64,000 nt of DNA from Ramlibacter sp. PS4R-6 (lineage in GTDB: Bacteria > Pseudomonadota > Gammaproteobacteria > Burkholderiales > Burkholderiaceae_C), in NCBI RefSeq assembly GCF_037572775.1, contig NZ_JBBHKA010000001.1, positions 1,860,001-1,924,000 of the forward strand, in the 5' to 3' direction. The translations under genes were made by a program, and so were the position numbers. The notes under the pieces are model-generated. The model had not been told where the DNA came from. It was given only the letters and a program-made list of their open reading frames with translations, and did no database searches. Within the stretch, counting starts at the first letter, position 1. Every line of letters starts with the position of its first letter. Positions 28,058-35,672 of the stretch are shown here, one piece after another.

Positions 28058-29103
28058 CACTTCTTCGGCAGGGCGGCGGCGAGCTCGGCCTTCGCCGGCA
28101 GGAAGGAGCCGTTCCAGACCGCGTCCGGGTTCACGCGCGTCTTGGTGCCGAACGCGTCGGAGACCTGCGATGCCATCAGCGCAAGGCGCCCGGGGTTGAC
28201 CTGGCCGAAACCCTCGGCGCGCGCGTCGGCGCTGTTGACCACCAGGTCCAGGCACATCTTCAGGCGCCGCGTTTCCAGCTGCGTGTTGATGATGGCGTCG
28301 CGCGCCTTCACGTCCTCGATGGCGGCGGTGGGGTTGGCGATGACGTCGCGCACGCCCTTGGTGAAGGCGGAGAGGAAGGCCTTGACGGCCGCCGGGTTCT
28401 CGCGGATCAACTTGGGCGAGACGATGACCACGTTGCCATACAGCTTCACGCCGTGGTCCAGGTACTGAAGCGTGACGACTTCCTCGGGCTTCACGCCGCG
28501 CGCCTCGAGGTTGAGCAGCGACGTGAAGGTGAAGCCCGTGATCGCGTCGACGTCGCCGCGCGCCAGCATCGTCTCGCGCAGCGGCGGGTCCATCGTCGTC
28601 CAGTTCACGCCGCTGATGGCGTTCGCCTTCTGGAAGATCGGGAAGGCGCGGCGCCCGGCGTCGAACACCGGCGCGCCCATCTTCTTGCCGTTCAGGTCGG
28701 ACGGTTTGGAGATGCCCGACTTCTTCAGCGCCATCACCGCCGCGGGCGTGTTGTTGTAGACCATCATCACCGCCACGGGCTTGTTCGGCGCGTCGGGGTT
28801 GTTGGCGTGGAACTCCATGAGCGCCGCGAGGTCGGCGAAACCGATGTCGTAGGTGCCCGAAGCCACGCGCGTGACGGCCGCGCCCGAGCCGGTGCCCGCA
28901 TCGACGGCGACGTCCAGGCCGGCCGCCTTGAAATAGCCCTTGGCCACCGGCGTCAGGAAGAGCGCCGCCGGCCCTTCGAAGCGCCAGTCCAGCTGGAACT
29001 TGATCGGGGTCATCGCCTGCCCGAAGGCGAGCGGGGTGCTGGCGAGGAGGGCCGCGGCCCCGAGGGTCTGCAGGGCTTGCCTGCGGTGCAGTTGGTGGTC
29101 CAT
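28057..29103 (-). CDS. NMT1/THI5-like periplasmic substrate-binding protein
   Basis: A 348-residue binding protein of the NitT/TauT class. The N-terminus HRRQALQTLGAAALLAS looks like a twin-arginine signal (RRQ followed by a hydrophobic run) ending near FGQA. Mature sequence opens KFQLDWRFEGPAALFLTPVA, then DVAVDAGTGSGAAVTRVASG, typical of NMT1-like proteins. A MDPPLRETMLARGDVDAITGF segment forms the second lobe. First gene of the transporter operon. Known ligands of this class include taurine, sulfonates and thiamine precursors; which applies here is unknown. Confidence 0.9.
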   Translation of the reverse strand: MDHQLHRRQALQTLGAAALLASTPLAFGQAMTPIKFQLDWRFEGPAALFLTPVAKGYFKAAGLDVAVDAGTGSGAAVTRVASGTYDIGFADLAALMEFHANNPDAPNKPVAVMMVYNNTPAAVMALKKSGISKPSDLNGKKMGAPVFDAGRRAFPIFQKANAISGVNWTTMDPPLRETMLARGDVDAITGFTFTSLLNLEARGVKPEEVVTLQYLDHGVKLYGNVVIVSPKLIRENPAAVKAFLSAFTKGVRDVIANPTAAIEDVKARDAIINTQLETRRLKMCLDLVVNSADARAEGFGQVNPGRLALMASQVSDAFGTKTRVNPDAVWNGSFLPAKAELAAALPKK

Positions 29104-29186
29104 GCCCAGTCCCAAGAAAGAAGTGTGCCTGCCCGCGGCCGTTGCCGCGGCGACGCCACCATAGCATTCCCGGCGGGCTCCGGCCC

Positions 29187-30833
29187 TCAGCAACTCCCCT
29201 TGGACCAGTAGTTGGGTGTCCACTCCGGCGGGCTGTTCACGTTCCACTGCGAATTGGAGTTGATCGCGGTGTAGGGCGCGCCGTTGCGCATGACGCGGTC
29301 GCCGGCCCAGTACGCCTTGTTCGGGTCCCACAGCGGCGCCGTGCAGGCCGGCGCGGGTGCAGGCGCGGGCGCTGGCGCGGGGGCCGGAGCGGGTGCGGGC
29401 GCGGGGGCGGGTGTCGGCGCCGGCGTTGGCGCCGGCGTGGGAGCAGGCGCAGGTGCCGGTGAGGGCGCCGGTGCCGGCGCGGGTGAAGCGCAAGTCGTCG
29501 CCGCCCAGTAGTTGGGCGTCCACTCCGGCGGGCTGTTCACGTTCCACTGCGTGTCCGAGTTGGTCGCCGCGTACAGGTTGCCGTTGCGCGTGACCCGGTC
29601 GCCCGCCCAGTAGGCGTGGTTCGGGTCCCAGAGCGGTGCGCTGCACGAAGGCGCCGGTGCCGGGGCCGGCGTGGGAGCGGGCGTGGGGGCCGGGGTGGGC
29701 GCGGGTGCGGGCGGCGGCGCCGGCGTTGCCGACGACGCGCGCGCCGTGTAGAGCAGCCCGGCCGATTGCGTGTTGAAACCGCCCGCGGCCACCGCCATGC
29801 GGTTGCCGTCCGCCGACATCGTGACCGCGCGCCAGTTCGTGTCGCTGCCCGGCATGGGCAGCGCGGTGAAGCTCGCGCCGCCGTCGCCGGACCACAGCAC
29901 GCGGCCCGGTGTGCCGTTGGTGTTGGATACGGACGCGGCGATCACGCTGCCGTCCGTCGACATGGCGAGGAAGGTGTAGTCGGCCACCATCGAGAAGCCG
30001 CGCACCCAGCTCGCGCCGCCGTCGTGCGACACGTAGATGCCGGTGCCCGAAGCACCGCCGAAGGCGTTGGCCACCACGGCGATCGTGTTGCCGTCGGCCG
30101 AGACCTTGACGCGGTACCAGCTCTCGGTGACCACCGCGCCGCCCACGACGACGTTCACGCGCCGCCAGCTGGAGCCATAGTCGGTGGAGCGGAAGACCTC
30201 GCCGTTGTGCGACACCGCCACCAGCACGCGCGTGTCGGCGGAGCCGTCGATCCAGCGCCACCAGTGGTTGGGCTGGCCGTCGGGCATCGCCACGGTGCGC
30301 CAGGTCGCGCCGCCGTCGCTGGACACGAGCACCGGCCCGTTCTGCACCACGGCCGCCACTCGCATGCCGTCCTGCGAGGTGGCCACGGCTTCCCAGCCCG
30401 CACCGGCGCTCGTGAGCGGCTTCCACGAGGCGCCCCAGTCGCGGCTGAGGTACATCGCGCCGCCGTATTGCAGCGCGTAGATGCGGTCGCCGGTGGCCGA
30501 CACCGCGCTGGAGATCCACGTGCTGCCGGTGGGGCTGTTGCCCGTGACCCACGTGGCGCCGCCGTCGCGCGACACGTGCATCCGCCCGCCCGCCTCGCCC
30601 GCGACGATCACGTCGCCGGAGGGGCTGGCCGACATGGAATGCCAGATGCGCGGCGTGCGGTCGGCGAGCGTCCAGCTGTACGAGGAAGCCGTCGCGGCCA
30701 TCGGCTGCGCGGCGGCGGCCATCGGGAGCTGCGACGGCTGCGTGGCCGTGCCGTCCGGCTCGCCGCCACCGCCGCAGGCCGCGAGCACGGCGAGCGCGAA
30801 CAGCGCGCTCAATCGATAGGGCGGGGTGGTCAT
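29187..30833 (-). CDS. Secreted lipoprotein: BNR/beta-propeller plus two carbohydrate-binding modules
   Basis: A 548-residue lipoprotein. The signal ends in a lipobox LAVLAACGG (Cys near residue 20). Residues ~50-370 contain repeated BNR/Asp-box units (VSRDGGATW, SSDGGATW, SRDWGASW, SHDGGASW, SGDGGASF), the mark of sialidase- or Vps10-like propellers. A Pro/Ala linker leads to two copies of a ~50-residue module (APLWDPN.AYWAGDRV.RNG..Y.A.NS..QWNVNSPPEW) resembling chitin-type CBM5/12, separated by another linker. Cys residues bracket each module. No catalytic sialidase motif (FRIP) is seen. Its start overlaps the upstream paralogue as ATGA. Confidence 0.85.
   Translation of the reverse strand: MTTPPYRLSALFALAVLAACGGGGEPDGTATQPSQLPMAAAAQPMAATASSYSWTLADRTPRIWHSMSASPSGDVIVAGEAGGRMHVSRDGGATWVTGNSPTGSTWISSAVSATGDRIYALQYGGAMYLSRDWGASWKPLTSAGAGWEAVATSQDGMRVAAVVQNGPVLVSSDGGATWRTVAMPDGQPNHWWRWIDGSADTRVLVAVSHNGEVFRSTDYGSSWRRVNVVVGGAVVTESWYRVKVSADGNTIAVVANAFGGASGTGIYVSHDGGASWVRGFSMVADYTFLAMSTDGSVIAASVSNTNGTPGRVLWSGDGGASFTALPMPGSDTNWRAVTMSADGNRMAVAAGGFNTQSAGLLYTARASSATPAPPPAPAPTPAPTPAPTPAPAPAPSCSAPLWDPNHAYWAGDRVTRNGNLYAATNSDTQWNVNSPPEWTPNYWAATTCASPAPAPAPSPAPAPAPTPAPTPAPTPAPAPAPAPAPAPAPAPAPAPACTAPLWDPNKAYWAGDRVMRNGAPYTAINSNSQWNVNSPPEWTPNYWSKGSC
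29346..29484 (-). repeat. Pro/Ala-encoding low-complexity linker between the two binding modules
   Basis: Degenerate 6-base units coding Pro-Ala, with Thr-Pro variants in the middle, join the two C-terminal carbohydrate-binding modules. Slippage-prone GC-rich DNA; coding in frame on the minus strand. Confidence 0.8.
29651..29726 (-). repeat. Pro/Ala/Thr-encoding linker between propeller and first binding module
   Basis: Degenerate units coding Pro-Ala and Pro-Thr, in frame with the lipoprotein, separating the BNR domain from the first carbohydrate-binding module. Confidence 0.75.
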
Positions 30834-32077
30834 CGGCCGGTGTAGAGCCGACCGCTCGTCTGTGTGTTGAAGCCGCCCGCCGCCGCCGCCACGCGGTCGC
30901 CGCCCGCCGACATCGCGATGGCGCGCCAGTCGCTGTCGCCTGTCGGCATGCCGAGCCGCGTGAAGCTTGTGCCGCCGTTGGTGGAGCGCACCGCGCCGCC
31001 GGGCGCGGAGCCGGCGTTGGAATACGTCGCCGCGATCGTGCGGCCATCGGCCGACATCGCGAGGAAGGTGTAGTCGGCGACCAGGCTGTAGCCCTTGGTC
31101 CAGTTCGCGCCGCCGTCGCGCGACACGTAGATGCCGGTGCCGGAAACGCCGCCGAAGGCGTTGGCCACCACGGCGATCGTGCTGCCGTCGGCCGAGACCT
31201 TCACGCGGTACCAGTTCTCCGCGGCGCCTGCGTCCAGGCGCTGCCAGGTGGCGCCGGCGTCGGCCGAGCGGAAGATGTCGCCGGTGTGCGCCACCGCGAC
31301 GAGCACGCGGCCGTCGGCGGAGCCGTCGATCCAGCGCCACCAGTGGGTGGGCTGGCCATCGGGCATCGCGGCCGTGCGCCAGGTGGCGCCGCCGTTGCTG
31401 CTGAGCATGAGCGCGCCGTTTTGCACCACCGCGGCCACACGCTGGCCGTCTTGCGACGTGGTGACCGCTTCCCATCCGGCGTTGCCGGGCGCCGCCGCGA
31501 GGCGCGTCCAGGAGGAGCCGAAGTCGCGCGACACGTACATCGCGCCGCCGTATTCGAGCGCGTAGACGACCGAGCCGCTCGCGGACATCGCGCTGGAGAT
31601 CCACGTGGCCGACGGGCTGTTGCCGGCGGTCCAGGTGGCGCCGCCGTCGCGCGACATGTACATCGCGCCGCCCGCTTCGCCGGCGGCGATGACGTCGCCG
31701 GTGGGGTTCATGGACAGCGAGTGCCAGACGTGCGGCGTGGCGATGGCCGCCGACCAGCTGTAAGCACTGGCCGTGGTCGGTCCGGGGGCAGGAGCCGGTG
31801 CAGGCGCCGGGGCGGGCGCTGGTGCCGGGACCGGTGCGGGCGCTGGGGCCGGCGCTGGCGCGGGAGCGGGTGCCGGGGCCGGTGCCGGGGCCGGAGCAGG
31901 CGCCGGAGCCGGGGCGGGCGCCGGAGCCGGGGCGGGCGCTGGCGCCGCCACCGGCGGGGCCGCGGCAACCGGCGTGCCGGCGGCGGTGCTTCCGTCGCTG
32001 CCGCCGCCACCGCAGGCGCTCAACCACAGCGCCGCGACGACCGCGGAAACACGAAAAGAGAGGTGGGGATACTGCAT
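30830..32077 (-). CDS. Secreted lipoprotein with Pro/Ala linker and BNR/beta-propeller domain
   Basis: A 415-residue lipoprotein with signal and lipobox LWLSACGG (Cys near 22), a ~55-residue (Pro-Ala)n linker, and a BNR-repeat domain closely similar to that of the downstream gene: both share YSW, TPHVWHS/TPRIWHS, DGQPTHWWRWIDGSADGR and VVANAFGG. It ends right after the propeller (FNTQTSGRLYTGR) and lacks the C-terminal binding modules. The mRNA has AGGA before ATG 32077. The two are a tandem duplication. Surface-exposed or periplasmic binding role inferred; no enzyme motif seen. Confidence 0.85.
   Translation of the reverse strand: MQYPHLSFRVSAVVAALWLSACGGGGSDGSTAAGTPVAAAPPVAAPAPAPAPAPAPAPAPAPAPAPAPAPAPAPAPAPAPAPVPAPAPAPAPAPAPAPGPTTASAYSWSAAIATPHVWHSLSMNPTGDVIAAGEAGGAMYMSRDGGATWTAGNSPSATWISSAMSASGSVVYALEYGGAMYVSRDFGSSWTRLAAAPGNAGWEAVTTSQDGQRVAAVVQNGALMLSSNGGATWRTAAMPDGQPTHWWRWIDGSADGRVLVAVAHTGDIFRSADAGATWQRLDAGAAENWYRVKVSADGSTIAVVANAFGGVSGTGIYVSRDGGANWTKGYSLVADYTFLAMSADGRTIAATYSNAGSAPGGAVRSTNGGTSFTRLGMPTGDSDWRAIAMSAGGDRVAAAAGGFNTQTSGRLYTGR
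31786..31948 (-). repeat. (Pro-Ala)n-encoding repeat in the upstream lipoprotein
   Basis: About 160 bases of near-perfect 6-base repeats (GCCGGN variants) coding alternating Pro-Ala, with one Val-Pro unit. It sits between the lipobox and the propeller and likely acts as a cell-wall-spanning spacer. The copy number may vary between strains. Confidence 0.85.
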
Positions 32078-32230
32078 CGATCCTGCTTTTGTTGTCGTTC
32101 GGCTGCCGAGCTCTGCGGCGCGGCACGCGAATCATGCGGTGCGCACCAGCGCGTTCGCGTCAGCCGTCGTTGACAGAGCCATGCACCATGCGGCGCGCCC
32201 GCTCGCAGGACTACGCCCGTTTCGAGGTGT

Positions 32231-33133
32231 TCAGGCTGTGGGCACCATCACACGCAGCGCGCCCGGCCGGATGCGGTACTCGAGCGGCGTGCGCAGGGTG
32301 ACCACCTCGCCGTCGGTGGCCACGTGCAGCGTGTTGCGCCGGGTCTGCACCGTGACGTGCGCGGCGCGCACGCTGTCGAAGTCGCGCGCCTGGTCCAGGC
32401 GGCGGAACAGCGCGCGGATCGCCAACCGCAGGAGCGCGAAGCGGCCCTTGCGCTGCGTGACGTACAGGCTGAGCACGTGTTCGTCGAGGCGCTCGCGTTC
32501 GCCGACCTCGAAGCCTTCCATCGTGTACGCGTTGTTGCCGATGAAGACGAAGGCGCTTTGCCGGTGCAGCGGCTGCCCATCCACCTCCAGCGCCAGCGAC
32601 AGCACCGGGTAGCGCTTCGCGGCATGCAGGCTGGCGGCGATCAGGGCCATCCACTTGCCGCGCCCGAGGCGGCGGCGCTGGCGCTCGCGGTCCAGGACGA
32701 TGTCCGGGTACAGCCCGAGGCTGGAGTTGTTGATGAACACGCGGCCGTTCACCTCGCCCACGTCGACGTCGGCTTCGCGCCCGCCGGCGATCGTCGCGAT
32801 CGCATCGTCGAGCTCCAGCGGGATGCGCAGGTCCTTCGCGAAGTGGTTCAAGGTGCCCATGGGCAACACGCCCAGCGCGATGCCGGTGCCCGCGAGCACG
32901 GATGCCACCGCGCTCACCGTGCCGTCGCCGCCCGCCGCGACCACGCAAGTTGCGCCTTGCGCGACGGCGTCCTTCGCCGCGGCCACGATCGCCTCGCCGC
33001 TGTGCACCAGCCGCACGTCGGCCTGCACGCCCTGCGCGGCGAAGCGCTCCTCGAGTTCGCGTTCGTACTCCGCCGGGCAGCCGGTACCCGAGGATGAGTT
33101 GACGATGACGGTGGTGGTGGCGTTGGCAGGCAC
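32231..33133 (-). CDS. Diacylglycerol/lipid kinase family protein (YegS-like)
   Basis: A 300-residue lipid kinase-like protein of the DagK catalytic family. The nucleotide motif GGDGT lies at 68-72, preceded by VVAA and followed by the conserved MGTLNHFAKDLRIP. The C-terminal beta-sandwich domain is complete. No membrane helix, so a soluble enzyme acting at the membrane. It would phosphorylate a lipid such as diacylglycerol or a related alcohol; target not resolved. It lies 11 bases after the NADH dehydrogenase gene on the same strand. Confidence 0.88.
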   Translation of the reverse strand: MPANATTTVIVNSSSGTGCPAEYERELEERFAAQGVQADVRLVHSGEAIVAAAKDAVAQGATCVVAAGGDGTVSAVASVLAGTGIALGVLPMGTLNHFAKDLRIPLELDDAIATIAGGREADVDVGEVNGRVFINNSSLGLYPDIVLDRERQRRRLGRGKWMALIAASLHAAKRYPVLSLALEVDGQPLHRQSAFVFIGNNAYTMEGFEVGERERLDEHVLSLYVTQRKGRFALLRLAIRALFRRLDQARDFDSVRAAHVTVQTRRNTLHVATDGEVVTLRTPLEYRIRPGALRVMVPTA

Positions 33134-33143
33134 GCCCCGCAGG

Positions 33144-34454
33144 CTACACGTCGACGCCCGTCATCACGCGGGCATAACGTTGCTTGCTCCAGTAGGCGGA
33201 TGCCCAATCAATCAGGACCGTGATGCGGTTGCGGAAGCCGATCAGGAAGTAGATGTGCGCGAACAGCCAGAAGAGCCAGGCGAAGAAGCCGCTGAACTTC
33301 ACTTGCCCGGCCGGCGTGGTGAGGTCCACCACCGCCGCGTTGCGGCCGATGGTGGCGAGGTTGCCGTAGTCGCGGTAGCGGAAGGGCTGCGTCGGCTGAC
33401 CGGCGACGCGGCGCAGGATGTTGCGCGCGACCCAGCGGCCCATCTGCTTGGCGCCGGGCGACACGCCCGGCACGGGCCTGGGGTCGCGGCCGGGTGCGTA
33501 GCTCTTCGCGGCGGCGAGGTCGCCGATCACGCTGATCTCCGGATGGCCGCGCAGCGACAGGTCGGGCTCGACGAGCACGCGGCCGGCGCGGTCCACCTCG
33601 GCTCCCGTGCTGGCCGCGAGCTTGCGGCCCAGCGGCGACGCGGCCACGCCGGCGGCCCACACGACACATCGCGTTGCGATGCTGTAGGGCTCGCCGGTGG
33701 CGGGCTGCACCTGGACGTGTCCGGCATCGATGGCGACCACGCGCGAATCCACGCGCACGCGCACGCCCAGCTTCTCCAGCTGCTGCCGCGCACGCTCGCT
33801 CAGGCTGTCGGGCATGGCCTGGAGGACGCGCGGGCCGCCTTCCAGCAGCAGCACCTGCGCCTGGCTGGGGTCGATGCGGCGGAATTCGCCGGGCAGCGTG
33901 TCGCACGCGATCTCGGCCACGGTGCCTGCCATCTCCACGCCGGTCGGACCGCCGCCGATGATCACGAAGGTGAGCCAGGCCTCGCGGGCTTTCGGGTCGC
34001 TTTCCTTTTCGGCCTGCTCGAACGCCAGCAGGATGCGCCGGCGCACCTCGAACGCATCGTCCAGGGTCTTGAGGCCGGGCGCGAAGGGCGCCCAGTCGTC
34101 GCGGCCGAAGTAGCTGTGCGTCGCACCCGCTGCGACGACGAGGTGGTCATAGGGCAGCTGCGTGCCGTCCTTCAGGTGCACGGTGCGCGCCTTGGGGTCG
34201 ATGTCCTGCACCTCGCCCAGCAGGCTCGTGACGTTGGGCTGCTTGCGAAACAGGTGGCGGATCGGCGCGGCGATGGCCGGCGCGGAAAGGCCGGCGGTGG
34301 CCACCTGGTACAGGAGCGGCTGGAACAGGTGGTGGTTGGTGCGGTCGACCAGCGTGACCTCGACGCCGGTGCCGGCGAAAGCCTTGGTGGCCTCGAGCCC
34401 GCCGAAGCCGCAGCCCACGATCACGACGCGGGGTTTGTTCTTGTTTTCGGCCAT
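33144..34454 (-). CDS. Type II NADH:quinone oxidoreductase (Ndh)
   Basis: A 436-residue flavoprotein that passes electrons from NADH to quinone without pumping protons. FAD motif VGCGFGGLEA is at 13-22, the NADH motif IIGGGPTGVEMAG lies near 168-180, and GHPEISVIGDLAA is the second FAD site. The C-terminal hydrophobic/amphipathic segment (KFSGFFAWLFWLFAHIYFLI) anchors it to the inner membrane. The start is ATG 34454; the frame runs further upstream across the divergent MetE-like gene. It lies upstream of the lipid kinase gene. Confidence 0.92.
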   Translation of the reverse strand: MAENKNKPRVVIVGCGFGGLEATKAFAGTGVEVTLVDRTNHHLFQPLLYQVATAGLSAPAIAAPIRHLFRKQPNVTSLLGEVQDIDPKARTVHLKDGTQLPYDHLVVAAGATHSYFGRDDWAPFAPGLKTLDDAFEVRRRILLAFEQAEKESDPKAREAWLTFVIIGGGPTGVEMAGTVAEIACDTLPGEFRRIDPSQAQVLLLEGGPRVLQAMPDSLSERARQQLEKLGVRVRVDSRVVAIDAGHVQVQPATGEPYSIATRCVVWAAGVAASPLGRKLAASTGAEVDRAGRVLVEPDLSLRGHPEISVIGDLAAAKSYAPGRDPRPVPGVSPGAKQMGRWVARNILRRVAGQPTQPFRYRDYGNLATIGRNAAVVDLTTPAGQVKFSGFFAWLFWLFAHIYFLIGFRNRITVLIDWASAYWSKQRYARVMTGVDV

Positions 34455-34509
34455 GCTGGCATTATGCGAAAGTGGGGAGACAAGAAGCCGTACGACCAGG
34501 AGTACCCCG

Positions 34510-35529
34510 ATGTTCAGGACGTCGATCGCAGGCAGCCTGCCCAAGCCCGACTGGCTCGCCGAAACGAACAAGCTGTGGCCGAAGTGGAAGGCGGAGGGCG
34601 AGGAACTGCGCCGCGCGAAGGCCGCGGCCACGACCTTGTGGATCGAGGAGCAGGAGGAGGCTGGCCTGTCCATCGTCGGCGACGGCGAGCAGTCGCGCCA
34701 GCACTTCGTGCACGGCTTCCTCGAGCAGGTCGAGGGCATCGACTTCGAGCACAAGGTCGAGATGGGCATCCGCAACGACCGCTACAAGGCCATGGTGCCG
34801 CAGGTGGTCGGCCCGCTGCGCCTGAAGGGGCGCGTGCATGAATTCGAGGCGAAGCTGGCGCGCGCGCACACGAAGCGCACGCTCAAGTTCACGCTGCCCG
34901 GGCCCATGACCATCGTCGACACGGTGGCCGACCAGTTCTATGGCGACCGCGCGAAGATGGCCTTCGCCTTTGCCGAGCTCCTGAACCAGGAGGCGCTGGC
35001 GCTGCAGGACGATGGCGTGGACATCATCCAGTTCGACGAGCCCGCGTTCAACGTGTACATGAAGGACGCCGCCGACTGGGGCGTGAAGGCGCTGGAGCGC
35101 GCGGCCCAGGGCCTCACGTGCAAGAAGGCCGTGCACATCTGCTACGGCTACGGCATCCAGGCCAACGTGGACTGGAAGAAGACCCTGGGCGAGGAGTGGC
35201 GCCAGTACGAACAGGTGTTCCCCGCGCTCGCGAAGAGCTCCATCGACATGGTGAGCCTGGAATGCTTCCACTCGCACGTGCCGCCCGACCTGATGAAGCT
35301 GCTGCAGGGCAAGGACGTGATGGTCGGCGTGATCGACGTGGCGAGCGATGAGGTGGAGACGCCCGAGCAGGTCGCCGAGACCATCGGCAGGGCCTTGCAG
35401 TTCGTGCCGAAGGAGCGCCTGGTGTGCTGCACCAACTGCGGCATGGCGCCCATGGACCGCGACGTCGCGCTGGCCAAGCTGGAGGCGATGGTCAAGGGCG
35501 CGGACCTCGCGTGGCGCCGCCACGCGTGA
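34510..35529 (+). CDS. Core MetE-like (folate-independent) methionine synthase
   Basis: A 339-residue protein equal to only the C-terminal catalytic barrel of MetE. The zinc ligands are all present: His209 and Cys211 (VHICYGYG), Glu251 (SLECFHS) and Cys310 (CTNCGMAP). FTLPGPMTIVDTV and DIIQFDEPAF match the homocysteine-binding region. Core-MetE proteins are reported to use methyl donors other than methyltetrahydrofolate, such as MesD working with a DUF1852 partner (MesX). No DUF1852 gene is adjacent here. CAGGAG lies 8 bases before the ATG. It is divergent from ndh with 55 bases between. Confidence 0.85.
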   Translation: MFRTSIAGSLPKPDWLAETNKLWPKWKAEGEELRRAKAAATTLWIEEQEEAGLSIVGDGEQSRQHFVHGFLEQVEGIDFEHKVEMGIRNDRYKAMVPQVVGPLRLKGRVHEFEAKLARAHTKRTLKFTLPGPMTIVDTVADQFYGDRAKMAFAFAELLNQEALALQDDGVDIIQFDEPAFNVYMKDAADWGVKALERAAQGLTCKKAVHICYGYGIQANVDWKKTLGEEWRQYEQVFPALAKSSIDMVSLECFHSHVPPDLMKLLQGKDVMVGVIDVASDEVETPEQVAETIGRALQFVPKERLVCCTNCGMAPMDRDVALAKLEAMVKGADLAWRRHA

Positions 35530-35672
35530 TGCACCGGCCGCGGTGACGCGGCGCGACACCTCCGGTAGCTTCCGGCGCAACTTGCCGCCCGCCGGCTTCG
35601 CCCGCGCGAAGCTTCGGCTACCATGCGCGCCAGAGTTGACGTAGGCCTTTCGGCGTACGGGAGGAGGATGAC

